Origin: an uncultured Paracoccaceae bacterium
GTDB lineage: Bacteria > Pseudomonadota > Alphaproteobacteria > Rhodobacterales > Rhodobacteraceae
Reading direction: 5' to 3'
Length of the DNA: 64,000 nucleotides
Assembly (NCBI GenBank): GCA_947501555.1
Contig: CANMWG010000001.1
Coordinates: 1,178,001 to 1,242,000 of the forward strand
Translations under genes and position numbers: made by a program
Notes under the pieces: generated by a model
The model's input: only the letters and a program-made list of their open reading frames with translations
Database searches by the model: none
Told to the model about the DNA's origin: nothing
In this document: piece by piece, positions 7,981 through 16,247 of the stretch
Layout: every line of letters starts with the position of its first letter
Numbering within the stretch: position 1 is the first letter of the stretch

Positions 7981-8952
7981 ATGGCACGTCGCGCAGTCGT
8001 CAAGGGGGTTGGACACTACCTGCCCGAACGTATTGTCCCGAACACGGAATTTGAAAAAACGCTGGATACTTCTGACGAATGGATCAAGTCACGCTCGGGC
8101 ATTGAGCGGCGCCATTTCGCAGCCCCCAATCAGACAACATCGCAGCTTGCCACCTATGCGGCCAATGAAGCGCTAAAGATGGCCGGCATGGACGGATCGC
8201 AGATCGACGCGATCGTATTGGCGACCTCAACAGCCGATAACACTTTCCCTTCGGCTGCGACCATGGTGCAACATGCCATCGGTAATACGTCAGGCTATGC
8301 CTTTGATGTACAAGCGGTTTGTGCTGGTTTTGTCTATGCTTTAGCCAATGCAAATGCGCTTATCGCCTCTGGTCAGGCCGACCGGGTTCTTGTCATCGGG
8401 TCCGAGACCTTTAGCCGGATCATGGATTGGACGGATCGAAGCACATGCGTGCTGTTTGGGGACGGTGCTGGCGCCTTGGTCCTGGAGGCTGAAGAGGGCC
8501 AAGGCGACACGACAGATCGCGGTATTCTATCCACCGATCTGAACTCAGACGGACGCTACAAGGACCTGCTTTACGTGGACGGTGGGGTGTCCACCCAAAA
8601 CACCGGCATGTTACGCATGGAAGGCAAAGAGGTCTTTCGGCACGCGGTCGAAAAGCTCGCCAAGACAGCTGACACAGCATTAGAGAAGGTTGGCCTTGGT
8701 CCTGAAGATGTTGACTGGGTGGTCCCGCATCAGGCCAATATTCGGATCATTCAGTCCACCGCCAAGAAACTGGGTGTGGGCATGGACCGGGTCGTTGTGA
8801 CGGTTCAAGACCACGGAAATACCTCTGCTGCATCGATTCCCTTGGCCTTGTCCGTCGGTGTGGCCAGTGGCCAAATCAAGCAAGGCGACCTGATCGTGAC
8901 CGAAGCCATCGGCGGCGGATTGGCCTGGGGCGCTGTCGTTCTGCGCTGGTAG
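7981..8952 (+). CDS. fabH: beta-ketoacyl-ACP synthase III
   Basis: A 323-residue condensing enzyme that joins acetyl-CoA to malonyl-ACP to start fatty acid synthesis. The Cys-His-Asn triad is visible: cysteine in VQAVCAGFVYAL, histidine in VVPHQANIRI and asparagine in DHGNTSAAS. SRSGIERR lies in the CoA-binding N-terminal region. Length is standard. It follows plsX after 2 bases, linking fatty acid initiation to phospholipid acyl transfer in one transcript. Confidence 0.98.
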   Translation: MARRAVVKGVGHYLPERIVPNTEFEKTLDTSDEWIKSRSGIERRHFAAPNQTTSQLATYAANEALKMAGMDGSQIDAIVLATSTADNTFPSAATMVQHAIGNTSGYAFDVQAVCAGFVYALANANALIASGQADRVLVIGSETFSRIMDWTDRSTCVLFGDGAGALVLEAEEGQGDTTDRGILSTDLNSDGRYKDLLYVDGGVSTQNTGMLRMEGKEVFRHAVEKLAKTADTALEKVGLGPEDVDWVVPHQANIRIIQSTAKKLGVGMDRVVVTVQDHGNTSAASIPLALSVGVASGQIKQGDLIVTEAIGGGLAWGAVVLRW

Positions 8953-8993
8953 GCAGAAATAACCTGCCAACACCGAATGCCAAGTCATTGTTA

Positions 8994-9023
8994 TTGACTC
9001 TGAATTTGGCCCGCGACTATGCT
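8994..9023 (+). promoter_or_regulatory. candidate sigma70 promoter for ihfA-merR
   Basis: TTGACT (8994-8999) and TATGCT (9018-9023), spacer 18 bases, in the 99-base gap after fabH. The predicted start of transcription lies just before the ihfA ribosome site, so the leader would be short. Confidence 0.5.
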
Positions 9024-9051
9024 TCGAGGAAATTTATTAGGGAGTATGGTG

Positions 9052-9354
9052 ATGACAGCGAAAACACTGACACGAATGGATCTTGCAGATGCAGTACACA
9101 GTCAGGTTGGGCTGTCGCGCAACGATAGCGCGGACCTTGTAGAAAGTGTCCTATCGCATGTCTCAGATTCGCTCGTGAAGGGTGAAACAGTAAAAATCTC
9201 ATCCTTTGGCACTTTTTCCGTCCGCGAAAAGGCCGCGCGCGTCGGCCGCAACCCCAAAACCGGCGAAGAGGTTCCTATCCACCCACGCCGCGTTCTGACG
9301 TTCCGTCCGTCGCATCTGATGAAAGATCGCGTAGCCGCCGGAAACAAGCGCTGA
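9052..9354 (+). CDS. ihfA: integration host factor subunit alpha
   Basis: About 100 residues of the HU/IHF family. The DNA-bending beta-arm is seen as [20 protein letters not shown], with the intercalating proline in it, and [14 protein letters not shown] precedes it. IhfA pairs with IhfB to bend DNA at specific sites in recombination and sigma54 promoters. TAGGGAG at 9038-9044 is 7 bases from ATG 9052, which decides this start over the upstream ATG at 9046. Followed after 3 bases by merR. Confidence 0.95.
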   Translation: MTAKTLTRMDLADAVHSQVGLSRNDSADLVESVLSHVSDSLVKGETVKISSFGTFSVREKAARVGRNPKTGEEVPIHPRRVLTFRPSHLMKDRVAAGNKR

Positions 9355-9357
9355 TCC

Positions 9358-10002
9358 ATGGCCAAAGCCAAGGACGCCTTTCGCACCATTAGCGAAGTCG
9401 CTGAATGGCTGGATACGCCGACCCATGTGTTGCGTTTCTGGGAAAGCAAGTTTGCGCAGATCAAACCCGTCAAAGGGGCCGGAGGCCGCAGGTACTACCG
9501 CCCCTCCGACATGGATTTATTGGGTGGAATCAAACAGCTGTTGCATGAAGATGGGCTGACCATCAAAGGCACCCAAAAGCTTCTGCGCGAAAAAGGCGTA
9601 AAATACGTGGTCACCTTGGGGGCCTCGACGAATGTCGCAGCGGCCGCCAAGCCACCAGCAAAAGAACCCGAGGCCGCGAAGCCGCTCCCCAAGTCAGAGC
9701 CTGTAGCGGCCAAAACCCCGCCAAACCCCGCGCCCGCGTCTGAACCGATACAGGATATGTTTCCGTTTGAGGACACGCCGCCAGCTGCAGAGCCAAAGCC
9801 GGTGCCCGCACCAACACCCGCAGCGGCGGCCACCCCAAAAGAAATCTCACTGCCTGACTTCCCAGACGAGGTGAAGTTCATGCCTGGCAGGTTGATAGGC
9901 GTTACACCTGCTGACCTCTCTGCATTGCACGGGCGCGCAGCCGAGATTGCCCCCCTTCTCGCGCGGCTCAAAATATTGCGCGAACAGTTGCGAAGTCAGT
10001 AA
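9358..10002 (+). CDS. MerR-family transcriptional regulator
   Basis: A 214-residue protein. Residues about 8-80 form a MerR winged helix-turn-helix ([32 protein letters not shown]). A long Pro/Ala/Lys-rich linker follows (about residues 95-165), then a short conserved C-terminal tail. No effector-binding cysteines are present, so it is not a classical metal or oxidative-stress sensor. Alphaproteobacteria keep this gene next to ihfA; its targets are unknown. The linker's GC-rich repeats create a false antisense frame. Confidence 0.88.
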   Translation: MAKAKDAFRTISEVAEWLDTPTHVLRFWESKFAQIKPVKGAGGRRYYRPSDMDLLGGIKQLLHEDGLTIKGTQKLLREKGVKYVVTLGASTNVAAAAKPPAKEPEAAKPLPKSEPVAAKTPPNPAPASEPIQDMFPFEDTPPAAEPKPVPAPTPAAAATPKEISLPDFPDEVKFMPGRLIGVTPADLSALHGRAAEIAPLLARLKILREQLRSQ

Positions 10003-10023
10003 TGGGTACGTTGCTTTTCGGGC

Positions 10024-10051
10024 TTGCCAGCCCAAGCAAATCCGTTATGAA
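10024..10051 (+). promoter_or_regulatory. candidate promoter for tRNA-Pro
   Basis: TTGCCA (10024-10029) and TATGAA (10046-10051) with 16 bases between them, ending 11 bases before the mature tRNA. Confidence 0.4.
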
Positions 10052-10061
10052 AGCGCAGGTT

Positions 10062-10138
10062 CGGGCTATGGCGCAGCCTGGTAGCGCGTCCGTCTGGGGG
10101 ACGGAAGGTCGCAGGTTCGAGTCCTGCTAGCCCGACCA
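10062..10138 (+). tRNA. tRNA-Pro (anticodon GGG)
   Basis: A 77-base cloverleaf. The acceptor stem CGGGCTA pairs with TAGCCCG, the D-arm is GCGCAGCCTGGTAGCGC, the anticodon stem TCCGT/ACGGA encloses loop CTGGGGG with anticodon GGG, and the T-arm is GCAGGTTCGAGTCCTGC. The discriminator and CCA end are encoded (ACCA). It reads CCC and CCU proline codons. Confidence 0.97.
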
Positions 10139-10200
10139 ATCATAACCGCCCGCTTGTGCAACCGCACGGCGGGCGTTTTGATATCCGAGGGGATGGGGAT

Positions 10201-11289
10201 ATGACCACTTCAGGCGTATTGGCAGATCATCAAATCAGCGCATTGATCGCTGATGGTAGTATCGCGGCCAGCACAGCCATCGCTGCCGAACAAATTCAGC
10301 CTGCTTCGCTTGATCTGCGTCTGGGAACAACTGCTTACAGGGTTCGCGCATCATTCCTAGCCGGTCGCCAACGGACTGTGAAAGAACGCCTGAATGACTT
10401 TCAAATGCATGCGGTGGACCTGACCGGTGGTGCGGTGCTGGAAAAGGGCTGCGTCTATGTCGTGCCCTTGATGGAAAGCCTGTCGCTGCCCGCCGGCATG
10501 ACTGCCGCCGCAAGTGCGAAGTCCTCAATCGGGCGGCTGGACTTGCTCACGCGCATCATTACGGACCACGGCGTCGAATTCGACCGGGTGCCTGCCGGAT
10601 ACACCGGCCCGCTTTACGTTGAGATTTGCCCACGCTCATTTTCAGTCGTCGCCCAACCCGGTCAGATGCTGAACCAGATTATCTTTCGCCAAGGTAAAAC
10701 CTGGATGTCAGACGATGATCTACGCGCGCTGCACGCAAAAACGCCGATTGTCTCGGGCGATCCTGTGATCTCGGACGGGCTGGGGTTTTCGGTCGATCTG
10801 AAACCTGCAAAGGGTAATCTGGTCGGCTACCGCGCCAAACCCCATACCGGCGTTGTCGACCTGTCTAAACTGAACCACTACGACCCAGCTGATTTCTGGG
10901 AACCTGTGCATACAGACGATGGTTGGATCATCCTTGACCCCGGCGCCTTCTATATTTTGGTCAGCCGCGAGGCGATTGTGATCCCGCCTATGCAGGCCGC
11001 CGAAATGGCCCCTTATCTGGCCATGGTTGGCGAATTCCGGGTGCATTACGCAGGCTTTTTCGATCCGGGCTTTGGCTACGCCGAAGCAGGCGGATCCGGG
11101 TCACGCGGCGTGCTGGAAGTGCGCTGTCACGAAGCACCTTTTGTCTTGGAGCACGGACAGGTCGTCGGACGTTTGGTATATGAAAACATGGCGGCCATGC
11201 CAGATGCGCTTTATGGGCGCGAGATCAAATCAAACTACCAAGGACAAGGGTTGAAGCTATCAAAACACTTCAAGACCGGCCCGAGTTAG
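10201..11289 (+). CDS. dcd: 2'-deoxycytidine 5'-triphosphate deaminase, long form
   Basis: A protein of about 362 residues related to the dCTP deaminase/dUTPase fold; alphaproteobacteria carry this double-length version. The N-terminal half has IQPASLDLRLG, ASAKSSIGRLDLLTRI and GYTGPLYVEI, motifs of the trimeric deaminase active site. The C-terminal half repeats the fold (GFFDPGFGYAEAGGSGSRGV). It converts dCTP to dUTP for dTMP synthesis. ATG 10201 follows a GAGGGG ribosome site; the longer frame from 10156 runs into the tRNA trailer. Confidence 0.88.
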   Translation: MTTSGVLADHQISALIADGSIAASTAIAAEQIQPASLDLRLGTTAYRVRASFLAGRQRTVKERLNDFQMHAVDLTGGAVLEKGCVYVVPLMESLSLPAGMTAAASAKSSIGRLDLLTRIITDHGVEFDRVPAGYTGPLYVEICPRSFSVVAQPGQMLNQIIFRQGKTWMSDDDLRALHAKTPIVSGDPVISDGLGFSVDLKPAKGNLVGYRAKPHTGVVDLSKLNHYDPADFWEPVHTDDGWIILDPGAFYILVSREAIVIPPMQAAEMAPYLAMVGEFRVHYAGFFDPGFGYAEAGGSGSRGVLEVRCHEAPFVLEHGQVVGRLVYENMAAMPDALYGREIKSNYQGQGLKLSKHFKTGPS

Positions 11290-12488
11290 GTTTGCACTTC
11301 TAGCACTGGTTTTTTGTTCAAGGCATGACGCCGGAAAAGTTGGCGCTGTTTGCTGTTTGACGGGATCAATGCGGCTGTTGCGACAGGTAGTTCGGGGAAT
11401 AGCGATAATACCTCCTCGCGGGCCTCGGGCCCCAAATTTTGCAGCGCTTCTGGACCTGGGTAGAGGCTTTCAACCGGCGCCCCCTCTGCATAGATCACCT
11501 CATGTTGATCAAACATCAGGTGGATGTACGTCACCTCTTGTTGTCCGTTGTCGATCCTGATCCCCGGCAAGCCTACCAGCCGGATTGCGGCGATCAAAAC
11601 CTGATCGGTCGCAAACATCCGGGATACAATGCGTGAAGACACCAATATGCGGTGCTGCCTGGACACAAGTAAATCACGTTCCGGAAATCCTGAACCCAGT
11701 GCACCGGCGTTGATCCGCACTGGCCGTAGTTTGGGAAATACGCGGAGCTCCACCCCGGACAGTCTTCTGCGTCCGATCCATCGTATTGGCTGCGCGCAAT
11801 TGGCCGCTGTCTGCACCATGTCGCCGACAGACAATTCCTCAATAGCCCGATCGTCGCCACCTGGCGTTTGGATTAAGGTCCCCGCCGCAAAACAAATTGG
11901 TGCCTGATCGAGGATGTCGACATAGTCACCCACATAAAAATCAGAGTTTCCAACCTCTACCGTCCCGCTATCAATCGCCCCATCTTCGTCAATGTCAAAG
12001 TCACTGTAGCGATCCAACGTGACAGAGCCTGTTGCATTCGCGATATTCGTGCCTGGAGCAATAGTCAGCGTATTGTTCAGGGTGGGACCGCCGTCCTGCG
12101 GTTGCAGAATGTTTGCGTTAAATCGCACGTAACCGTCACCAAGTCCCGAAATGTCAGTCTGTACGGTCGCTGTTTGACCGGCGTTTTGCGGCGCATAGTC
12201 AAATTTAATCAATGTGGCGTCCGGTGTTCCCGCATCTACGCTGGTCAAATAGGCCTGATAGTCCGCATAACTATCAAAAATGGTAAGGTCGGAAATGCTG
12301 CTACCAGTACCGATTTCCCCGGCAGCCGAAGGATCTTGCACTTCAAAAACAACGATATCGTCGTCATCGAAAATGGCCGAGCCTCCGTTGAAGCTCACTT
12401 CGCCCAATCCATTCGAACCACCATTTGAATTGGTGTTAATGTTACCGCCCTGAATGACGTCTGATCCAAGAACTGCGAAAGACGCCAT
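11286..12488 (-). CDS. Hint-domain protein (paralogue of 48940-50097)
   Basis: A 400-residue protein with no classical signal peptide. Residues 1-195 are Gly/Asn/Asp-rich beta-structure, including a calcium-loop-like DIDEDGAID near 165. A Hint_2 (Hedgehog/intein) domain starts at C199 (CFAAGTLIQTPGG) and includes the block SRQHRILVSS (276-285) and FDQHEVIYAEG (326-336). Hint domains can self-cleave at the first cysteine; in Roseobacter-type proteins this is unproven and the splicing-type HN end is absent. An exact 20-bp palindrome lies upstream. The last 4 bases overlap the dcd stop region tail to tail. Confidence 0.85.
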   Translation of the reverse strand: MASFAVLGSDVIQGGNINTNSNGGSNGLGEVSFNGGSAIFDDDDIVVFEVQDPSAAGEIGTGSSISDLTIFDSYADYQAYLTSVDAGTPDATLIKFDYAPQNAGQTATVQTDISGLGDGYVRFNANILQPQDGGPTLNNTLTIAPGTNIANATGSVTLDRYSDFDIDEDGAIDSGTVEVGNSDFYVGDYVDILDQAPICFAAGTLIQTPGGDDRAIEELSVGDMVQTAANCAQPIRWIGRRRLSGVELRVFPKLRPVRINAGALGSGFPERDLLVSRQHRILVSSRIVSRMFATDQVLIAAIRLVGLPGIRIDNGQQEVTYIHLMFDQHEVIYAEGAPVESLYPGPEALQNLGPEAREEVLSLFPELPVATAALIPSNSKQRQLFRRHALNKKPVLEVQT

Positions 12489-12530
12489 ACATCTACTCCA
12501 ACTATCTCAGAACAATCTCCGCAGGCTACG

Positions 12531-12550
12531 TTTTTCTCATATGAGAAAAA
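12531..12550. promoter_or_regulatory. perfect 20-bp palindrome upstream of the Hint gene
   Basis: TTTTTCTCAT followed directly by ATGAGAAAAA, centred about 52 bases before the Hint start, in a 135-base AT-rich gap. It could be a dimeric repressor site or an RNA hairpin in the leader. Confidence 0.45.
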
Positions 12551-12623
12551 TAAAATTTATCGCAATAAATCATTCCCTTGGCTGCAAAGTCCCATAAGTG
12601 CTTGCTCAGCACAAGATCAAACA

Positions 12624-12800
12624 CTAAACACTGCGGTCATCGTCTTGCGAGGGCGAAATCTGGTCCTGGTTGTCTGCAGGCGGATTATTTTGGGTGCTCC
12701 CCCGGCCACGAAACATATTCATGCCCTGATTTATCCCGGCATTGATACCTTTACGCATGATGATGCGCATCGCCATGTTGATGACTTGGTTCATGTTCAT
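12624..12800 (-). CDS. small conserved hypothetical protein
   Basis: A 58-residue protein starting MNMNQVINMAMRIIMRKGI, followed by a Gly/Arg/Asn segment (NMFRGRGS) and a polar acidic tail. The first 25 residues form an amphipathic, methionine-rich helix that could touch a membrane. An AGGA ribosome site precedes ATG 12800. It follows scpB after 45 bases on the same strand and may be the last gene of that run. Function unknown. Confidence 0.55.
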   Translation of the reverse strand: MNMNQVINMAMRIIMRKGINAGINQGMNMFRGRGSTQNNPPADNQDQISPSQDDDRSV

Positions 12801-12845
12801 TGCAAAATCCTTTTCGCCTACTCTCAGCAAGATAGTGTTTCTGGG

Positions 12846-13487
12846 TCAGTCTTCAAACAACTCCGTCTGATTTTCATCTTCGTCGGCCTCATCTGTGTCG
12901 GCCAAGACAGCCGCCCCTGGGGGCGGCCGGTTTTCCAGCAGTCCAGCGGCGCGTAGGTCTTTGAGGCCAGGAAGATCTCGCGCATTCTCTAGTCCGAAAT
13001 GATCAAGAAACCCTTGTGTGACAACAAATGTCACCGGTCGCCCCGGTGTCATCTTACGCCGACCAAACCGAATCCATTCCATTTCAATCAACTGATCCAC
13101 AGTGCCCCGACTGACGCTAACACCGCGGATTTCCTCTATCTCGGCCCGTGTCACAGGTTGGTGATAGGCCACAATCGCCAGTGTTTCGATGGCAGCGCGC
13201 GACAGCTTGCGGGTCTCAACGGTTTCCTTTTGCATCAAAAAACCAAGGTCAGGTGCCGTCCGGATCGCCCAAGCATCCCCAACCTTGACGACATTCACGC
13301 CCCGCCCTTCATAGCGTTTGCGCAGATGGGCCAAGGCCTCGGCAGGATCACAGCCGTGGGGCATACGTCCGATCAATTCATTGACGCTGACCGGGTCGGC
13401 TGTGGCAAACATGATCGCTTCGACCATACGTTCCTGTTCGCCCATAGGCGGGGCTTCAAACAGGCTGTCATTTTCAGGTTTACTCAT
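12846..13487 (-). CDS. scpB: segregation and condensation protein B
   Basis: A protein of about 213 residues with two winged-helix modules: MVEAIMFATADPVSVNEL, then AAIETLAIVAYHQPVTRAEIEEIRG with GVSVSRGTVDQLIE. ScpB dimers bind ScpA and stabilise the SMC condensin complex. ATG 13487 overlaps the scpA stop by 8 bases, which fixes the start; the longer frame runs inside scpA. The acidic C-terminus is typical of alphaproteobacterial ScpB. Confidence 0.93.
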   Translation of the reverse strand: MSKPENDSLFEAPPMGEQERMVEAIMFATADPVSVNELIGRMPHGCDPAEALAHLRKRYEGRGVNVVKVGDAWAIRTAPDLGFLMQKETVETRKLSRAAIETLAIVAYHQPVTRAEIEEIRGVSVSRGTVDQLIEMEWIRFGRRKMTPGRPVTFVVTQGFLDHFGLENARDLPGLKDLRAAGLLENRPPPGAAVLADTDEADEDENQTELFED

Positions 13488-14274
13488 CACGCGGGGCCTT
13501 TTTACGTATTTGGATCGGGGCAAAAATCTCGCCCTGCCTGATCTCAATCTTGCCTTCCTTTGCAAGCTCCAGACTGGCGGCAAAGGTGGCCGCTGTCGTC
13601 GACCTGCGCCGTTGTGGATCAGCGTCCCATCCGTCGGGCAGGTAGCTATGGATATCCGTCCAATCTCCTGCGAAGCCGATTAAGCTGCGCATCCGTTCCA
13701 GCGCCTGCTCCATCGTCATCACATGCTGACGATCCATTACAAAGGGGCGGAAATCATCACGGGTGCGGATACGGGCGTAGCCTTGCATCAGGTCCAGCAA
13801 AGTGGCGCTATAGGTCACCTTGCGGACGCGTTGGACATCTTCCGTGATCCCACGGGCAAAGAAGTCACGGCCCAATTGGTCACGCGCCATCAGCTTGGCG
13901 GCGGCATTGCGCATCGCCTCGAGCCGTTCCAGCTGGAAAGCCAGATGCGCGGCCAGTTCTTCGCCAGATGGCCCCTCTTCGGTGGGATCAGGGGGCAGCA
14001 ACAAGCGCGATTTCAGAAAGGCGAGCCAGGCCGCCATCACAAGATAATCCGCCGCCAATTCCAACCGCAGCTGTTTGGCCTTTTCGACAAAGAGCAGATA
14101 CTGCTCGGCTAAGGCCAGGATAGAGATTTGGCGCAGATCCACCTTCTGCGTGCGTGACAGGGTCAGCAACAGATCAAGCGGCCCCTCAAAGGCCCCAACG
14201 TCCACGATCAGAGCCTCAGCGGCCACACGCTCGCTGACACTGATCGTATCTTCCTGAAACTCTTCGCCCTGCAT
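13480..14274 (-). CDS. scpA: segregation and condensation protein A (kleisin)
   Basis: A 264-residue kleisin. FEGPLDLLLTLSRTQKVDLRQI near residue 29 is the conserved N-terminal block that contacts the SMC neck, followed by LAADYLVMAAWLAFLKSRLLLP. The C-terminal winged helix, which contacts the other SMC head, covers the last 80 residues. It starts 7 bases after nagZ and overlaps scpB by 8 bases. Confidence 0.95.
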   Translation of the reverse strand: MQGEEFQEDTISVSERVAAEALIVDVGAFEGPLDLLLTLSRTQKVDLRQISILALAEQYLLFVEKAKQLRLELAADYLVMAAWLAFLKSRLLLPPDPTEEGPSGEELAAHLAFQLERLEAMRNAAAKLMARDQLGRDFFARGITEDVQRVRKVTYSATLLDLMQGYARIRTRDDFRPFVMDRQHVMTMEQALERMRSLIGFAGDWTDIHSYLPDGWDADPQRRRSTTAATFAASLELAKEGKIEIRQGEIFAPIQIRKKAPRDE

Positions 14275-14281
14275 GCGCCCC

Positions 14282-15271
14282 TCAGTCTAATAGCGTCGTA
14301 AGTTCCGCTTCTAGCCCAAGGATGTCAATATTTGTGGGGGTTTTTCGCTGGCTCAACGCGTGATTTGCGCGTGTGATGGCCGCGGGGGTCATTTCCCCGG
14401 CTGCGTCAGCCACCGCTTGCATCTCATTCTGCTTGCCATTGCAATGCAGAATGATGTCGCAGCCCGCCTGAATTGCCACTGTCGCCCTGTCTGAAATCGT
14501 GCCCGAGAGCGCTTCCATCGACAGATCATCCGTCATGATGAGCCCGTCAAAACCAATTTTCGTCCGGATATAGTGCATCATCGCAGGCGACGTCGTCGCC
14601 GGAGCTTCAGGATCAATTGCGGGCACAACCATATGCGCTGTCATCCCCATGGCAATGTCATTCAGCGCCTTGAAGGGCGCAAAATCCCGCGCCTCTAAGT
14701 CTGCCAGCGGGAAGTCCATCACAGGCAAGTCCTTGTGGCTATCTACATGTGCTCGCCCGTAGCCTGGAATATGTTTCAACACCGGCAGAACGCCCCCGTC
14801 CAGATGTGCCTCGGCGCATATACGGGCAGCCTGGACCACGTTGTCGATATCGCTGCCATACAAACGATTGCGCAAAACCGGATGCGTCTGGTCCTCAACC
14901 AAATCGGCCAGCGGCGCACAGTTGACGTCAATGCCAACGTCATAAAGTTCCGCAGCAATCAGGCGGTTTCTGATCCATTGGGCACGCATTGGATCACGCG
15001 CTTGCTGCATCTGATCCAATGCGGGTAAATATTCGCGCCAATGAGGGCTGCGCATACGCTGAACACGCCCGCCCTCTTGATCAATCAGGATCGGTGCATC
15101 GCGCCCGACCACCTCACGTAGGTCAGAGGTCAGCCTGTGGACTTGTTCCGGTCTCTCGATATTGCGGGCGAAGACGATAAACCCCAAAGGATCAGCGTCA
15201 CGAAAGAAGTCCCGCTCCCATGCGGTTACCTCTGGTCCTTCTGGGCCAAAAATAGCCGCCGTATTGGGCAC
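14282..15271 (-). CDS. nagZ: beta-N-acetylhexosaminidase NagZ (GH3)
   Basis: A 329-residue glycoside hydrolase family 3 enzyme that removes GlcNAc from 1,6-anhydro-muropeptides during cell-wall recycling. The signatures LIDQEGGRVQRM, KHIPGYGRAHVDSHKDLP (with the flexible catalytic loop His/Asp) and the nucleophile in MTDDLSMEALSG are present. The start is GTG 15271, immediately after the TAA of the SPOR gene, so translation is probably coupled. Cytoplasmic. Confidence 0.94.
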   Translation of the reverse strand: MPNTAAIFGPEGPEVTAWERDFFRDADPLGFIVFARNIERPEQVHRLTSDLREVVGRDAPILIDQEGGRVQRMRSPHWREYLPALDQMQQARDPMRAQWIRNRLIAAELYDVGIDVNCAPLADLVEDQTHPVLRNRLYGSDIDNVVQAARICAEAHLDGGVLPVLKHIPGYGRAHVDSHKDLPVMDFPLADLEARDFAPFKALNDIAMGMTAHMVVPAIDPEAPATTSPAMMHYIRTKIGFDGLIMTDDLSMEALSGTISDRATVAIQAGCDIILHCNGKQNEMQAVADAAGEMTPAAITRANHALSQRKTPTNIDILGLEAELTTLLD

Positions 15272-16177
15272 TTAGTCAACCACCACTGAGATACAATCCG
15301 CGCCTTCAGCGACCAAGGCCGCACAGAAGCGCTTGGCATCGGCCCGGTCTTCAAACCCGCTGGCGCGTAGACGGTACCACGTATTTGTCGCTTGATTGCT
15401 GACTTGGATCACGCGAAACCGGTTGGCCATCAGACCACCAAACTGGTCCTGCAACCGCTCCCATTCGGTTGCGGCAAGGGCGGGTGAGGTGAAGGCGCCC
15501 AGTTGCACCAAATTGGTGCCCGCGGGGAAGGAGGCAGTGGTGACGGCAACCTCGCCATCGTTGACCGCAGGTGCCGCCGGGGCTGCAACAGGTGCCACAC
15601 GCAAGCTGGCTGGGCGGATTTGCGGACGCAACGACAAGGAAACACCGGGCACAGAGGCCGGGATGATCTCAATCTGCGGTGGGGCTTCGGCGAAAGGTTC
15701 GGCATCCGCCGTGACCTGATCTGCCAATGCAAGGATATCATCGGTGGTCAGCGGGGTTTGGGTGTCTTCGATGGCCTCCAAAAGCGGTGCGTCGGTCGTG
15801 ACGCTCGCCGGAATGATTTCAGCCTCTTGTGCAATTGGCTGTGCCTCAAGGTCTTCTTGGGCCAAACCAGAGGTGACCGGGGCCAGAACCAAGCGATCCT
15901 CGGGCCCGCCTGCCTCACCCAAGGCGGCAACTTCGTTCACGGCAAGGCCTGTGTGCAGGGCCACGTCGCCGCCCGGATTATCGGGCAGAACGCGCATATC
16001 GCCTTCCATCGCGCGCACGACGGGAATGCCGCTCACGTCGCGCATGATGAGCTTATAACCCCAGAAACTGACGCCGATGATCAAGGCGAGCGATAGGGCT
16101 GCCCCTGCATAATTTACAAGAATCCCGGCGCGCGACGCACCATTTGCGGGCGCAAAGCCCTCATCATAAACTGCCAT
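15272..16177 (-). CDS. SPOR-domain inner-membrane protein
   Basis: A 301-residue bitopic protein: a short cytoplasmic N-terminus, one membrane helix at about residues 24-45 (AALSLALIIGVSFWGYKLIM), a long Pro/Ala/acidic linker, and a C-terminal SPOR domain (NLVQLGAFTSPALAATEWERL through RLRASGFEDRADAKRFCAAL). SPOR domains bind glycan strands lacking stem peptides at the division septum. Being directly upstream of nagZ fits a cell-wall role. Related in layout to FtsN and DedD. Confidence 0.9.
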   Translation of the reverse strand: MAVYDEGFAPANGASRAGILVNYAGAALSLALIIGVSFWGYKLIMRDVSGIPVVRAMEGDMRVLPDNPGGDVALHTGLAVNEVAALGEAGGPEDRLVLAPVTSGLAQEDLEAQPIAQEAEIIPASVTTDAPLLEAIEDTQTPLTTDDILALADQVTADAEPFAEAPPQIEIIPASVPGVSLSLRPQIRPASLRVAPVAAPAAPAVNDGEVAVTTASFPAGTNLVQLGAFTSPALAATEWERLQDQFGGLMANRFRVIQVSNQATNTWYRLRASGFEDRADAKRFCAALVAEGADCISVVVD

Positions 16178-16247
16178 CTTTGCCTCACTGCCCGTGCCAT
16201 TTTGGCTTTATGGGTCTGTTACTACTGCTCGTTTCGGCGTGGGTGCG

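Noticed and set aside
9495-9971. 158-codon Gly/Ala-rich antisense frame
   Set aside because: It is the reverse of the Pro/Ala-rich linker of the MerR-type regulator, which produces stop-free antisense sequence.
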